DNA of 64,000 nt from Hyalella azteca (lineage: Eukaryota; Arthropoda; Malacostraca; Amphipoda; Hyalellidae), in NCBI RefSeq assembly GCF_000764305.2, contig NW_025931949.1:744001-808000 (forward strand), given 5' to 3'. Both the position numbers and the translations under genes were made by a program. The notes under the pieces were generated by a model, which was not told the DNA's origin, ran no database searches, and saw only the letters and a program-made list of their open reading frames with translations. Numbering within the stretch: position 1 is the first letter of the stretch; each line of letters starts with the position of its first letter. Below, piece after piece: positions 13,201 to 28,200 of the stretch.

Positions 13201-16200
13201 TTCTGAAAAGATAACTGAGAATGTTCTACTGTACCTTTAAAAGGTTGAATTGTTCTTCTGCTGTAATTCTTGCGAACGTTTCGAATAAAACAAGTCAGTA
13301 ATTATATCGTAATTCTTTCATCTTTTAAGAGTGAAAGTTAATTCGAATTTCTCTTGACTAATTTCTGTTGGGCGAGTGTGTCGAGCCAATTATCTGTCAT
13401 TTTCATCGGAGTATTTAAAATACTTTTATAATACATCTGGTACAAATCAGTCCATACATTAGATGTAACTCATCATATAAACCAGTGTTTCAGTCACTCG
13501 GGATTTTGTTTTTCTGGTATTGGTGGTTTGTCTTCTGCTCGTCTCATCTCTATTCGTGAGGTTTAGATAGGTATAAGTATCCGTATTCCGCGGCCAACTT
13601 TTCATCATTTACTGAATTCTCTCTTCACTATCACATAGCTCAGTGCAAACTTTAACGGAGAAAAGTTTGTGCCAATCTGTTTAGCTGCTGCGCGATGGAA
13701 GTTCCCAACTTGGCCTGCCGGTTCGTGCTAGGAAGACTGAAAACTTGAGCCTGTTATGTGCCTCATTGAGTCCGTAGTTGTGTACTTAATCTTCTAATTG
13801 GCTCGGAGGTAGGTTTTTGTGCCCGATGTTCATTCGTCCGGTTTTCACACAGAGCCGCCGGTTCTAATCATTGAGTTAGGTAGGTATTTATTTACTTCTA
13901 TTGAGTTTTTATATTTTTCCTGTTATTTGATGGTCGAATGAACGTTCTCTAGGAATAAATCTAGCATAAATTGCACTTAGTAAAATGCAAATGGAAAGGA
14001 ATAATTTCCTCTGTTGGTGTCATGGAAAAAGGGTATCGACAAACGGCTTCAGTGTAGGAAACTGTAAAATACTTCCCTCGAAAGTATTGCTGAAGTCGAG
14101 GAATTCTTTAATCGAACTTTGTTGCAACCTCAGGCCAGGCAATGATCCTAGTGAACTGTATTCTTGTCTGTAATCTGTACACGGCAGAGCCAAAACCGAA
14201 TTTTTGCCTCAAAATTTAACCAAACTTTGTATGTATATATATGTATATGCCGCCTGAATTTCAAGAGAGTTGGCGCTAAAATTGGCAGTCATGCTCCGGA
14301 AAAATTTCTCCGAAATATTTCCTCGTAAAACTACTTTCTGTTTCCGGACCGCGAGCTGGGCAGCCGTTTTCGCTCTGCAGCCATCGTGATTATTTTTGTT
14401 ACATTTTTGTCTTTATGGCTTAATCATTTTTATTATTGATGCGGTTTTGGTTGAACATCCTGCAGTCATATGAGATTTATTGAAGCTATGCTCAATGCAG
14501 GTTCGTGTCAACGTACTTACTTGTCCGATTTTACACGTACTTGCTTGTGTTTTAGTAGTAGGGTTGCCAGAGTATTGCTTGTCAACCTTACAGGTAATTT
14601 CCACGCTCAGAAACGTCATTCCTGCAGTATTCTAGCTTGTGTTACGATGTTTTTACTGTCAGTGAGCGCGAGCATGTTCGTATCGCTGCAGACATGATAT
14701 ATAGGAGCTCATATGAGGACAGCTATTGCCCGACGAACTGCTTTTTTAAGTGTGCAACCGCGAGGGCATGGGACTCTTGTCACTGATTTCTTTGCCTTGC
14801 AACTTGGATGTGGACAAATGTAAATTGTCACTGTATGACTTATTAGAGAAGAATATACAAGTTCTCATTTCATGTTGGTGTTAATCGTGTAAGACCGAAC
14901 TATGCATCGTTTTCTTGTGATGGAATTATTTCTTGATGACTTAAATATGAGGTTCCTGCCCGCTTGATTCACACTTCGTTCGTTTGTGTATTGAATGGTA
15001 AATATATTTTAAATGAAATTTATGTTCCATTACGTTACATTTGTTATCCGTTACTCATCAAGTGCCTGACCTCAGTTAAATTATTCAAATTTTGATTATT
15101 TGTTAAGTATGTGACCAACCAATACCATGCAATTTCTTCTTTGGAAGCATCGGGCTCCGCGTATTAGTACAGAAGCCATTCTTGCTGACCACCGCACTTT
15201 GGGGCAAGTAATACTATGGCGCATCATTGAGACTTGGCATGCAACCATATTTATATCTTGTTTCAGTGGTTGCTGCGAATTCTGTACTCGTATTATGTTA
15301 TTATTTATTTATTATGTATGTACATAATGCGAGTAATGTATGGAAATGCATGTTAAACTTTTTCAGTACATTCTATATTATGTATTCACAAACTTCGCGC
15401 ACGAGTGTATGTATAAGGATCAGACTCAATAAATCAAACTTTTGGTGCGTGTTACATAATTGAAACCCTCATTCTAAATCAATCAAGATTAATCCTAATC
15501 AATTGGTAATTGTTTTAAGTTTGATTTGCTCTACGAGATTAATTGATTCGATAGCATTGCTTTAGTGCCATGGCTGTCCCTTCGGGGATATGCGCTTCAC
15601 GTAATCCCGTCGCAACCTGTTGGTGGTGATTGCATCGGACGGCTCGTGCTCCTACCCTGTGCTTAGCTATCACTGTTACCTCCAATCAAATGCTTTCTGG
15701 TTCTTATATCCTTTTTCAATGGTTTTTCGTATCTATTTTATAGTCCTGATGCTACAAATACTGTCGCTTTTGGGTAAAATTAATCCATTTTTCGTTGAAT
15801 TTGTTGAGTAAAACATGTAGACGTGACTGGATTTCTTAAGAATATTTGTTCGCTGCGGCACAACGCGAACCGTTTAGGCGCTATAGCTTTTCAAAGCCGA
15901 ACTCCTCGCCTCGCATATTCTCTGAACTTTAAACCTTCGATTTTATGAACATCCTTCCTGCAAGTAGCACCGCTCGCGTTTTCATCCTTTTCAAAGGCTG
16001 AAAACCTTCGATTTGATAAAGATCCTCCCTGCAATTAGCAGCGTTCGCGGTTTCAACCTTTTCAAAGGTTGAAAACCTTCGATTTGATAAACATCCTCCC
16101 TGCAAGTAGCAGCGCTCGCGGTTTCAACCTTTTCAAAGGTCGAAAACATTTTCACTTTTTAAAATGGCTGTGACAACGCATGGCTACTGAAAATAAATTA

Positions 16201-19200
16201 GTAAATTTACTAAAGCCAAACTAGAAGGCACCACAGCAGCGCTGCATCCGAGAGGTCTGAAGTTTATCGCCCTCGCGTTGGGTGCGAACGTCTCCAATTG
16301 CCACGGTCAGTGCCCTTCAAGGACGCCTACTTAAATTATGCACTTTGCCGGCTCGCTGTGTCCTTTTATTTAATCCAAGTTATTTCCCTTTTATGATTGC
16401 TTTTATTTCCTCTTCGTCTTTGGGGTTGAGATTGCTAAATTCTGAGTTAGTTTTTATTTGTATAACACCTAACGGCCCTTATTTAGGTTCATATAGTAGT
16501 AACGTTCGAGTATCATGACTTTCTCCACTCATTCTGAAAATTTTCAGCCAATGCTCCTGTGTTTGACGATTGTAATAATTGTAATTGTGATAATTACAGA
16601 TGGTAATTTCTAATGCTGCCACGAAACAACTCGTTTATTTAAGTCACAGAAGCTCCGCCAGGTTATGATGCAAAGCCTTCTTTTAAAATTTTCACATAAA
16701 AACCATCGACTGTATAATGATTTCATGTACTGGACTGCGCTCCCTGCCTAATTCGTTTACGAATCATTTGTCTGTGCCGTTGATGTTACGTCAGCACCAG
16801 CTTCCCAGTGTAGCCACGGTGCTCTTGTGCGCCGCCTCTATGCGAGCTCCAGGTTTTATTCCAGCAGCCGCTACAGCCATCACCAGTGTAGCTTTAAAAG
16901 CGACCGCTCTCCGAGCCTCGGCACTCCCTGTAACAACGTTACAATATATGCCGTTGCAAATGTTATGCATCACTAGCGCTACAGTACGACGTCAGCTCTT
17001 GGTGTTGTACTAGTTCGTGTGATGCTGCTGCTGCAACAAATCACTCTGATGTGTCTTCATCATTGTGACATTTCCTCATTAAAGTAATTCACCATAAAAT
17101 GCCATCATTCCAAGTGCATTTCGCAAACATAAGTACATGTAGGGTAGGTTAGGATAAATTACAGTAAAAGATGAAATGTCTCCGACGATGAGGTGCCAGG
17201 GAAGTAACCGGCGTCTTCATGTAACATTTCTTGCATCAGACTCCCAAGGTATCGTTGCTGCCGAGCAATTATCTCCTATGTCGATTGATAACGAGAGTTC
17301 CTAGTCAGCGATGACATCATCTTTCTTTCTTATATTAATGTGACTTTTCTATGTTTACTTCCGTTTTTATCCGTTATCGTCAGCTTCATAAAATGTGGTT
17401 TTTCGTTTTATACGTGAATTATTCAGTACCTACAGATGAGTCGTGATCGAAGTCAGAAGTGGAATATAGATATTATAAATAGTGACACAAATTTAAAGAT
17501 TCATTTTATTAGGGGAAGTTAGTCTACGGATTTTCTCTCCGAATTTAATTACCCCCGCTCTTCTTTATCTTGTAATTATACCGGATGTTGGCCAGTGTCG
17601 GGCGTCTAATCGTATTAATTAATTAATTAATACTTTGTCTTCGGGCGCTAATTGGTTAATATGCCTTTAGATATGAATCAAATTGGCGACAATAAGTATT
17701 ATGCCGCTCATTATGGCACAGACCAATAGTTAAGATATTTATTGTTAAAATGAAGCGTTTTAAACTTGTATTACTGTATTTTTAGTGGCTTTTTAGTCCT
17801 TGCGCGATACTGACTCAATTTATCGTCCGACGTAAATTTTCTAAAGCCGCGTTTACCCTGGTTGATGGCGAAATCATTTCTCGTGCGGCCATTTGTCTTT
17901 ATTCGTCAATTTAATGCACGGCACGAGAAGCTTGCAATCGTCATTTGCATAATCGAGCGATTTTTCCCTGCCCTAAAATTTTTATCGCAGACTGGATTCT
18001 GGTCTTGGATGGAAAATGTCTAAAATATGAGGTCCATTCACTTTTGGGTTCGGTGTTCCTTATGTCACGTGTTGTAGATTCGTTTCATAATAACTCTTAC
18101 TTGATTTTGAGATCATTTCTAATTAAATAGACAGAAGTATGTTATATTAATATTAATTGCACAAATATTTATTTCTACAATAATTTCCTCATTATAGAAC
18201 TGATTCTAGCCCCATTGAGTGAATTTATCATGCTCGTGCTCGTATTCAATTTAGTATTCAGTCTAAATAAACTAAAAATTCAACATATCTTTAAGATTGG
18301 TTAATAAATTCAACAAATCTTTACATTTTTCTTCGTTAGGAATTTACTTGATTTACAACCCGCCCCATTGCGCCATTGATATTATTTTTACACTTCTTGT
18401 TTCTTAATACCTACTCTGCGTCGTGTCTCTGTTTCGTATAGTAAACTTAGTGAAGGGATTCTCAATGACGCTGCCACGATCACGGAAATGGGATGCTGGC
18501 AGTTATGCCGTTACCAACAGACTTATAGTACGACTTGCTTGCTCTGTTCTTTTCTGTCAACTTGGGACAATGTTATTGATGCTCTATTGTGTTGGCTTTC
18601 TCTTCTCATAAATGCAACGTGATCCCGCTCATATTTCCTGAAGCCTCTCTGTGCGGACGAGTATCATGGCTAATGTGTTTTCAGCCCTCACTATGACACC
18701 GTGTATACCAGCCGCCACTCTTAATGCGGCCCTAAGGAGGATGTGGCTGCATGTTCGTCAATAGAGCACCTGCTTTGTAGCGTCGACTGGCTCGGTAATA
18801 GTTCGTTTAACTTTGATTTTATGAGGTTCTTCCTTGCCAATGTGCAACTCACATTCTATCACTGCCGTTTGCAAGTAGCCATGCAGATACGACCATGTGA
18901 GAATTACATCCATATGCGTCTATTTTTCACCGTTCTCAACATCGTCTTCTTTCCTTCACTAACTAATTAAGGTCGTGAAACTCGAAGTACGGTTACTGCC
19001 GTCATTTAGGTCCAGCAATTAACACAGACGAGGTCCAGAAAAGAGATCGTCGACGACTAACACTTGAATTGCATGAAATAAATCCTGGGCGAGCGGGAGC
19101 ATTTGGTGGCTTCGTCGCCTCGCCAAACTAAACGCCGCAGCCAAGACATTAAGAGGATTATTTTATCGTGCCAGCGAATAGATTATGGCTTTCAGCTTAT

Positions 19201-22200
19201 GTTCGCCAGTGCAGACAACGCTCTTCGCTCCTGTCTGATTGTGTGCAACGTATTAAGCTTTGAAAACAAGACGGGTTCTTAATGTGGTGATGGTAACTTG
19301 TGGCTTAAAGCTTGACGTTGGGTCAATGCAATCCGATGCATACTCGGTCAATGATTCGTCGCGACTTCTTCCCTGGTTATGAATTGTAATAACATGCAAG
19401 CAGTGAATTTACTTGCAAATTCATTATTTTACACCTTGTTCCTTTGCGCTTATTCTATAAATAAAAATCATGCTCTTACTCTAACGCTTCTATAGACTTA
19501 ATTATTACCATAGGAAGTTTTGTCAAACTAATCTATGCAGCTTCAAATTAACGACCGATAAAACCCAATGGGAGTGAAAATATCCTGGCAACCCTTTCGT
19601 TGCGTAAACCCGCAATACTCTGTGGATTTAGTTCATTTCAATTGTTCAGAATTTTGATATTAAATATTTTCACGCTTCAGACGCAAGTGAGTTCAGCATA
19701 TATTTCCACAGAATTGTCTTACTGTTTTCATGGCCGAGAAGTAGTGATCGTGGCTTGCTTCGCCATGAATGGTGCTGGTGAGGAGAGCTACGCAGAGCTG
19801 GCAGCGGCGTCCGTAAAGCCGTAGTGTTGCTATGAAGAGAGGAGCCCAAGCCTCCACCCTCTATAACGTCTCTTACGCCACCCTCCATACTTTTGAGTTG
19901 ATATTTCTTTTGCACATTGCGAGTGCAGAAGCCATAACTGCCTGACGATTTTTACATATTCTACTCCATTTAGTTGGTGTTGAGACCCTGGCCTCGCTTC
20001 ACTCTTCGTTATTTATCTTCCCCTCGAGGTGTATAGTTTATCCGTACGCCTAGTTTTATCCTTGATGCCGCATAAATAGAGTACAAAGTGAATGTTTCTC
20101 CATTATTAAGCCAGCTTTTTCTGTTTTATGATTTCCAGTGTGGAAACGTTCTTGTTCATATTTTACGTGTCTGAACCATAGCATAACCATTTGAGGAACG
20201 ACTTGAGTTCGACTATCCGTTTGACGTTCGATGTAAGGGATTCTCAATAACGCTCTCACGATCACGGAAAAGGGATGCTGGCAGTTACGCCGTTACCAAC
20301 AGACTTATAGCGCGACTTAATTGCTCTTCTCCGTCAACTTGGGACAATCTTATTGATGCTCTATTGTGTCGTCTTTTTCTTTCCCGATAACTTTTACTTG
20401 AGTTCTTTCAGGCCTTGCACGACGTAGAATATGAATAAAACTTTGTCGTCATTTTATTCTTTTCACTTAATTTTTTATCAAATTTTTGCATTTTCATTTA
20501 TCTTTTAAGTAGTTCCCATTGGCCCTTTTGTCCATGGATTCCGGCCTAAAAATTGTACTAGTTTGAGCAAATAGGAATTTTTAGCTTCTCTCAAAATCGC
20601 CGCGTATGTTAAGAATTACTAGACTCTTACAAAACGGGAGTTTAGACATTAATTGCATCCTGTTCCGACTGACTCAATCTAAAATAGAAGAATCGCCACC
20701 AAATTATTTGATGTATTAAATCTTATTAAAAGATTTTTTGTGAAGCCCGATGAAGAGGCGAGTAATATTCTAAATTAAAATTGATTAATGCATTGTCAAT
20801 AATTTTAGTTGGTTTTATTAGTTGAATCGTTGATATTTTTTCCTTGAAAATGTCCTATTATACGTCCATATCCATTGCATTGCTCGTTGACTACTTCAAA
20901 TGGTAAATAACACAACTCGTTACTTGAAATTAGCGTTAAAATACTACATTTAATCTCATCGTTGATTTAAATATTGTGGGACTGTTGCCCTGGATGTGTA
21001 TAAATTTCAAGGTTTTGTTTTTATCAGCATTCAACCGAGGCTCGATGTTGCATAATAACGGTGCTTTCCGTCCATGATCTCGTATATTGTCAAGCTACCG
21101 GGCTATTGCGGTCAAACATCGTGCTGCTTCACGGTAGGGCTCTTTCTCTAGAGCCTGTCTCGTATGTAGCGCAAGCAGACAAGCGCTCTGTGGGGAGCTT
21201 TTCCTTTTCTTTATTGGTTCCGGATCCACTTCAGATTAAACGTTATTCGTCTTTCCGAAGAAAAGAAGTGATCGTAAGATTTCTGTTTGACCTTCACGTT
21301 TAAATTTTACCGTTAAAAATTACTCAAGCTATATAATGTTGGGTTTTGCATGACCAATTGACCACTCACTTTAATTCGAATTTGGTGTCTCATATTCCCC
21401 TGATGCCAAATAATTTATTTATCTAAGCTAATGTGGCAGAGTGAGATGGAAAATAAAATGTATGTTCTGTGTACAAAGTAGTTTCAGCGTGTGAGGAGGA
21501 AAGTTCTGCAAATTTCTGCGTGTTGTACTTTTTGTGGGCGTTTAATCTTTCTTTCGGCGTTCGTTCTTCACTTTGGTGACTTTTATAATAACTTGAATTT
21601 TTTCCAAATGTTAAATATGGTGGCGGTGTTGTTTATTCTGCGAGATCATTCTTCCGTTGCCTTCGAGTTCACAGCAATTTCTGTTCCACGAATCTTCGGC
21701 TCACAAAGTTTCTTGCAATTTAACGGAACTTACTAGCCTTTGTCTCCCTAGCTGTTCCGTTTTATTGAATACGATTTTATTTGCTGCTCTTTGCCAGCTA
21801 AAAATGAACTAATGCTTTCCCTTAATCTTGAAACTTTCTTTGCTCTAACCCTGTGCGTAATTATTGGAACTTTATTCCCTTCCCCCTTCAAATGTACACA
21901 TCTTCATTTTTGTACATGGTAGTTCAAATGACAGTCATTGAACTGGATTCGAAGTGTGAATGATGATGATGGAATGATGTTTAAATCGCATGGATGTATA
22001 AGTTACAACAGCATAAGCCACCTAACCTTACTAAGACCAATATTCTGTGTACGTGTTTTGAGCATTGGCCCCGTCATGAAATATATGCTCAAACTTTGTA
22101 TTTCCTGACGAGAAAAATTTGTCGCGGTATAAAGTCCGAACACCCAGAGATTCTTTCGTACAGCTCACCTGTCTAAGGCTGTCTCTTTGTTGACGTGTTA

Positions 22201-25200
22201 AGACTTGATAGTTGGCAGCTCGTGTTTAGCATTGCGGATGAGGGTAAAAGACGAGAAGAAGGGGGTTGCGGATGAGGGTAAAAGACGAAAAGAAGGGGGT
22301 TGGAGGCATTAGTGTAGGGTGACCCTATGGAGGGAGTCGATGTGCGTTTTGGGGTGCAATTGAGGGTGAGGAGCACGAGGGTGAGCCTGCTACCCTCTCT
22401 TGGACGGCAGTTGAGGAGCACAGCTTGTGGAGTGAACACGTGAGACGCGCACTGCCCAACTGCTGCGCAGTAGTGATCTTTCTCTACAAACCAAGCTCGG
22501 AAATTACCGTGGTTTATAAGAAAAAAAAGTGCTATTATTATTCAAGCCTACTGTTTCTGACGTGAACTTGAACTATCCTTGGGATGAAATTCAAGTCAAC
22601 CTTTAGCGATGCAAACTAGCGTTTTTGGGATGGACTTTTGATAAAGGGTAGAAACGTGGACTTGGCAAATATCAACGCTATTACGCGATTTTTTCCCATC
22701 ACACGATGCCTATTATGTTTTATTGCTGTTAATTTCATATCACATAAGCCCCAATAAGAAAGCGGAAGTGGACGCTGGTGCTGGCGATTGATTCAGCGAC
22801 GCCGTCGTGTAATCTCGGCGTCCCGGTAGCGGCGACACCCCCGGAGCCGCTAACAAAGCCACGGCGTCGGCACCTCCCTCTCTCCAAACCATCAACTCTC
22901 TTTTGAGACATTTCACTTTCGACTAGAAATTTCGATGCTAACTTTACCTCGTGTTCTCCGCTTTATTTTGGTTGGCAAGTTGTTTAGGAGCTAAAAAATA
23001 TTGTTTTAGGTGACTGCACTGAAATCGCGGATTGTTGAGCAGAAATTCCGTGTATTTGTCGTACTATTTTAATGTATGGCGTACTATTTATTTTTAATTG
23101 CGAGAAGTGTGCGCTTCAGAGCCTAGTAATGATTATGTATATTTTTTATTTATTGGTTAAAGCAAGTACTTATTGAAAATTTCCGTGTAGGTTATTTATA
23201 TTGAAATCAGCACCGATGCTGGAATTAGATATTCAGAAATACAATCAAATTATTCGTACGTGGCCCAATTGTTAAACCAAGCATTCAAGATCTAGCTTGC
23301 ATGGTAATTATTGTTTATACTATTTATAATTTTTGTTAGGAGAGTTAGGATTTGACATCGACTTTGCCTGCGCCTGAGCGAGGTTTCCTCCCCTGCTGGC
23401 GCACTGATCTCTCGGAGTTACGTCGGCAGCATTCCTCTGATGTCACTCAGTGTTTATGTGCACGAGACATTCTCTTTGCAGCCATTTCTATGTTATTTAT
23501 TATAATATATACTAAAGCCTTCCAGTATTAACTGGTTTTTCTTACTTGACTTCGTTGCTTCAACCTGATATTGCTGAATTCGTTTCATTGCTGTGAAAAA
23601 ATTGCTCTTAGGCTCCATTAATATATTTAACTTTCACCAATAGGCTCTGCGGCAACTACTTGTTTGTTTTTCCTAGTCATGATCCTTTCTTATGCAAATA
23701 TTTCACTCGGTGAATCGTGCTAGGTAAAAATTCCACATCTAGCTAGGTACCCTCTGTTTGGGATCGTGAGTTTTAATTAAATAGTATGCAAGTATGAAGC
23801 TTTCATAAAGGGTTTTTACTTCACTCTAAAGCTAAACACAGGTATCGCTTCGTGGATATACATATAAAGCATCCTCTTTACCCACCCTTTTTGAGCGCAT
23901 TCTTTCGTTGAGTTATTTATTGAATTGATCTCACATGTCGCCATGGTATCACATTTCTGGTCGTGTTAGAAGGCAAGAGACGAGTGTGTGTGTATTTACT
24001 GGTCAAGCGATTCCGCGGCTTTGTTGTGTTCATGAAAGGCCATGAAGTCTACCACCGCCGCCCAAGCTCGAGGCTGTTCGGAACTCCCTCTATTGTTATT
24101 GCCGGTGCAGTTGTCCATTTGTAGCTTTGATGTGGGGAGTTGGCGGATAGCGTTTCTTATGTGGTCCATAACTGCGGTTATCGATGAGAATTAATGTACT
24201 TTATAGTGCCTGACAAAACATTTCTGGACTCTCAAAAAAAAAGAACGTGGAAAGTTCGGAAGAAAAACGTTACACGTATTACGTTCGACAATGTAAGCTG
24301 TTGTCAAATCCTTTTGGTTCCTGATATGGCGACAATGATTTGACAGACATCCAGACGGAATTATTTTGAGCGTTGCCGTTTCAGAGACTTGGATTTATTT
24401 CTAATTGTGTCTAAACAATTATTGGTCCAACGTTTTTCAGTCGAACCATGTCTACGTAAGCTACTCACAAACTCGAACTTCGCAGGCGCATTAATTTTGC
24501 TATTTTACCACGTTTTTCTTAGCTCGCTTTCGTGTCTGTCTGTCTGTGATGATCAAATCTTGCAATCGACATTTCACCAACTTTCCCGCTAGCTAGCACT
24601 CTGAAACTTTTAGGGAAGCTCATCTCCCGATAACAATACAATAATCAATAATTTGTTGCACGTTTCCAGGCGTATTTATTACCGAACCTTTCTTTATTAC
24701 AGCCACGCACCCAGATAAATACGGGAACAACAATGTATCCCCTCGAATACAATTTTCTACAGAACTTCGAAAAGAATTTTCTTTCGTGCATTTGCGTGGC
24801 CAACTGAAATAAAATGAATATTATGTAGGATGGTTGACCTTTGTGCAGTAGTTATAAACTCTAAAGGAACTCACAAGCAGGGGTTTGGGAACCTTTAAAT
24901 GCACGTCATCCTCGAGAGGATATTCGTGTTTAGACTGCGTATATCGATGATACGCTTCGTATCATCGATACGTACGTCAAGTCAAGTAAATTGGCTCGCA
25001 ACAACGTTTTTCATGTGTAGCAACGGACTAAAAAGGAGAAAATATAATACTTTAAAAAACTAAAAAGTAGAAAATAAAATGTATAAAAAAAATTTTTAAA
25101 GACCACGTTTTTCATGTGGACTCAAAAGTAGAAAATAATTTTACGGCAGCTACTGATCTCTGTTTGCTTTCATTCTTTTGGTCTTTTGTATTTCAGTTAA

Positions 25201-28200
25201 AATATTTTACAACATCTAAAACAAAAAACGTGGGGCGCATATGTATTTAATTGTTTGGTGATTACTTGATATGATGAATATGATGGTTCATTGAACATTT
25301 GATAAGTGTATTGCTGATATATCTGATTTGAGCAAATTTTGTTATTTACTGTTGGTATATTGATTTATCATGTTTCATCCAATATAGGTAGTTTGAAATG
25401 TGTATAAGTAATTCAAGCAAGTAAAGATATGAATCGTGAATAACGCAGGTCAGGGTATGTGAAAATTTTAAAAGAATCAAATTTTGAGAATTTTAAATGA
25501 ACGCGCGGACTATATCTAATCAATTTAAGAGGCATATTAAGACATTTGAAAAGAAAATGCATTAAGTATCTAAATAGTTCACCATTAAACAGCTCACTAT
25601 CAAATCAAAGGTATATGGAGACTAGGAGTAACGAATAGTGATAGAAAAATTCGAAATAGTGGTTGAATTCAAAATTGAAATTAAGGCATGCCTAAATGAA
25701 GATGCGCCCCACGTTTTTCGTTTTAGATGTTGTAAAATATTTCAACTGAAATACAAAAGACCAAGAGAATGAAAGCAAACAGAGATCAGTAGCTGCCGTA
25801 AAATTATTTTCTACTTTTGAGTCCACATGAAAAACGTGGTCTTTAAAAATTTTTTTTATACATTTTATTTAGCTTCATCATTTACTCCCGACTTCCTGGA
25901 AATGAAATAATTCTCGAGATTTCATTAGTTCCGTGAGACTCGTATGGTTCCTTTCAATAGCTATATTTATTTTGCGTTTTTATGTACACACACAGCTAAT
26001 CATAGTCCTACATATCTTCGCCTGATCGCATGAAATCTGCTGCTTGCCATTTGCATGAACATTAAAGGTCTACCTCTGTTTTTAGCGATTGCTAATAGTC
26101 GAATTACAAGCTATCAAATTGCAGGTACTTTTATATTGTGGTATTTCATTTTGGTTCTTCCTGTAACTTTTAGGAATCTTCAATTAATCATTCTTTAAAC
26201 ATCAGTGTACCTACCGTTAAATCTCTGTAGAGTTTACCGCTTATTCAACACTCGTGCCACATTGTTCGTAGGCTCTTGAACTCGCGCTGAAACGGAGGTC
26301 CGATGGCCCCCGTAGCTAAGGTTTCTGATCCGAGCCATCGAGTCGTGATCGCCTCTCAATCGGCTACTGGAGGACCACTTCTACTTTCTATTGTTTGCAC
26401 CAAACAAGAGAGTGCTTCTCCAGTGTCCTGAACGCTAAGACACCGACACCTGAACTCGCCTGAACGGACCCTGGATCTGTCATGTCGCTTTTCCTCCTCT
26501 AATGGCAGTTCTTCTTTGGTTTAGGCTTAATCATTTCTTTCTTTGAAAATGCGACGCTGATGAAGTGTCGCTGATACTGCACAACTTATGGTTTACCTTA
26601 TTGAACTATTTGTAGAAGCAAATCTTGATCATCTTTTTCGACTGCGATTTTGACTTAGTTTCAGCAACACGGAATATGTATGGTTTTTTGTGCGTGAATA
26701 TGTGCGAGATGTTTGTAAAATGCTCGCTTCAAAGTATGTTTAGTTTCCCTGCGAGCCTGCATGGGTCATACACACTTCGTCCTGCCTAAAAACTGATCTA
26801 TATCATAATAAATGTCATATTGATTGTTGTTTCTATAAATTCATATCGTCATGATTAATGGTGGCGGTGCGTGGAATTACCTGAACGCAGACCTACTGCA
26901 TAGGATCGAACGTGCATGTTTATGCGTCAGGGCTGTCTTTGCATTTCCCCTGTTGTCTTTGTATTTTCAAGCTGTCGAAATATTTGGAGATGCATCGAGT
27001 GTAGTCTATTGACATGCAGAGCTAGTGGACTATTTTAAAGAAATGTTTATTTTCCTTAAAATAACTCGGGACCTAAACAGTTTGGGTATTTTTACGTGGG
27101 TATGGGTATGGGAAAATCTCATTACCTGCGTGTTTAGGTTACGAAACGTTTTTGGCAGCTGATGCGGATTGACTTTGGCGAAAAAGTTTCATGTTATTAT
27201 TTAACTGAACATACATTGGTTGTGCACCAAGTTCCCTGTTACAGTTCTTTGTCCGTGTCATTGTTTGAAGCTGTATGTCATTAACCTCGCCGCATGCCAG
27301 AGGTTGTACGTGAACGACGAGTGCATAGTTACGTCCGTAACCTGGCTACGCAACGAAGGTGTCAACGCATGCGCTTGCGATCAATAACCATACCATGAAT
27401 TATTGCCCCTCCGCATTGATCGACTGACGCTCAGTTACAAGAGCAACGCAGAAGTCACTGCATTCTGAAGATTTTGCATTTCTTCGCACGTGTGTTGTGC
27501 TTTTAAATTGTTGGCAATTTAACGTAACGTTACGTTGAAAACGGATTTAAACATTATGACATTTTAATTTTCAAATTCCTGATTGAAAAATAAATAATCC
27601 AATTCTAGTGGCACAATTGTACTCCTCATGTACTCCACAATTCTACATCTTACAGGTTGTACGTGCCGCTGCATAGGAACATGGAAGGTCTTGTCGGAAT
27701 GAACGTGAACTGATCCGTGTTGTCAGCATTTCGCTCTATTATTTCTCCTCAAACTTCAGCCATAGGCGCTTAGTGTTTGATTATTATGGGACTTCGTTTG
27801 TTTGGGCGGATTTTTTTTATCGTGGCGAGCACACAGCAACGACGAGTGATCAAGGGATACAGCTCTATCACTGCAGAAAAAACGAAAATCATAACGTTTG
27901 GATGTTGGTTGATGAAGAGCACGGGCTTCATTTCGCTGTTCAGTAGATGTACCTAAGTTCTGATTATGATCGACATCATTTTACTGACCATCCTAATTAC
28001 GACACTGTCTTATTCAATTTGGCAGTCTTATTTTAATTATATAAAGTAACGTTGTGGAGAGCTAGTTAGTTCAACTCATTTTTTAGTGAGGTAGATTGAA
28101 AAACAACTCGAGGTAGCGAAGACCGCGCATCCGCCTCATGAAAATAATGCTATTGAGAACCTGCGACGTATAATGTTTATTTATTCTGACGAAATAGTAG

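Noticed and set aside
18423..18611. 62-codon frame
   Set aside because: It lies in a dispersed repeat whose second copy (20235-20390) does not keep the frame.
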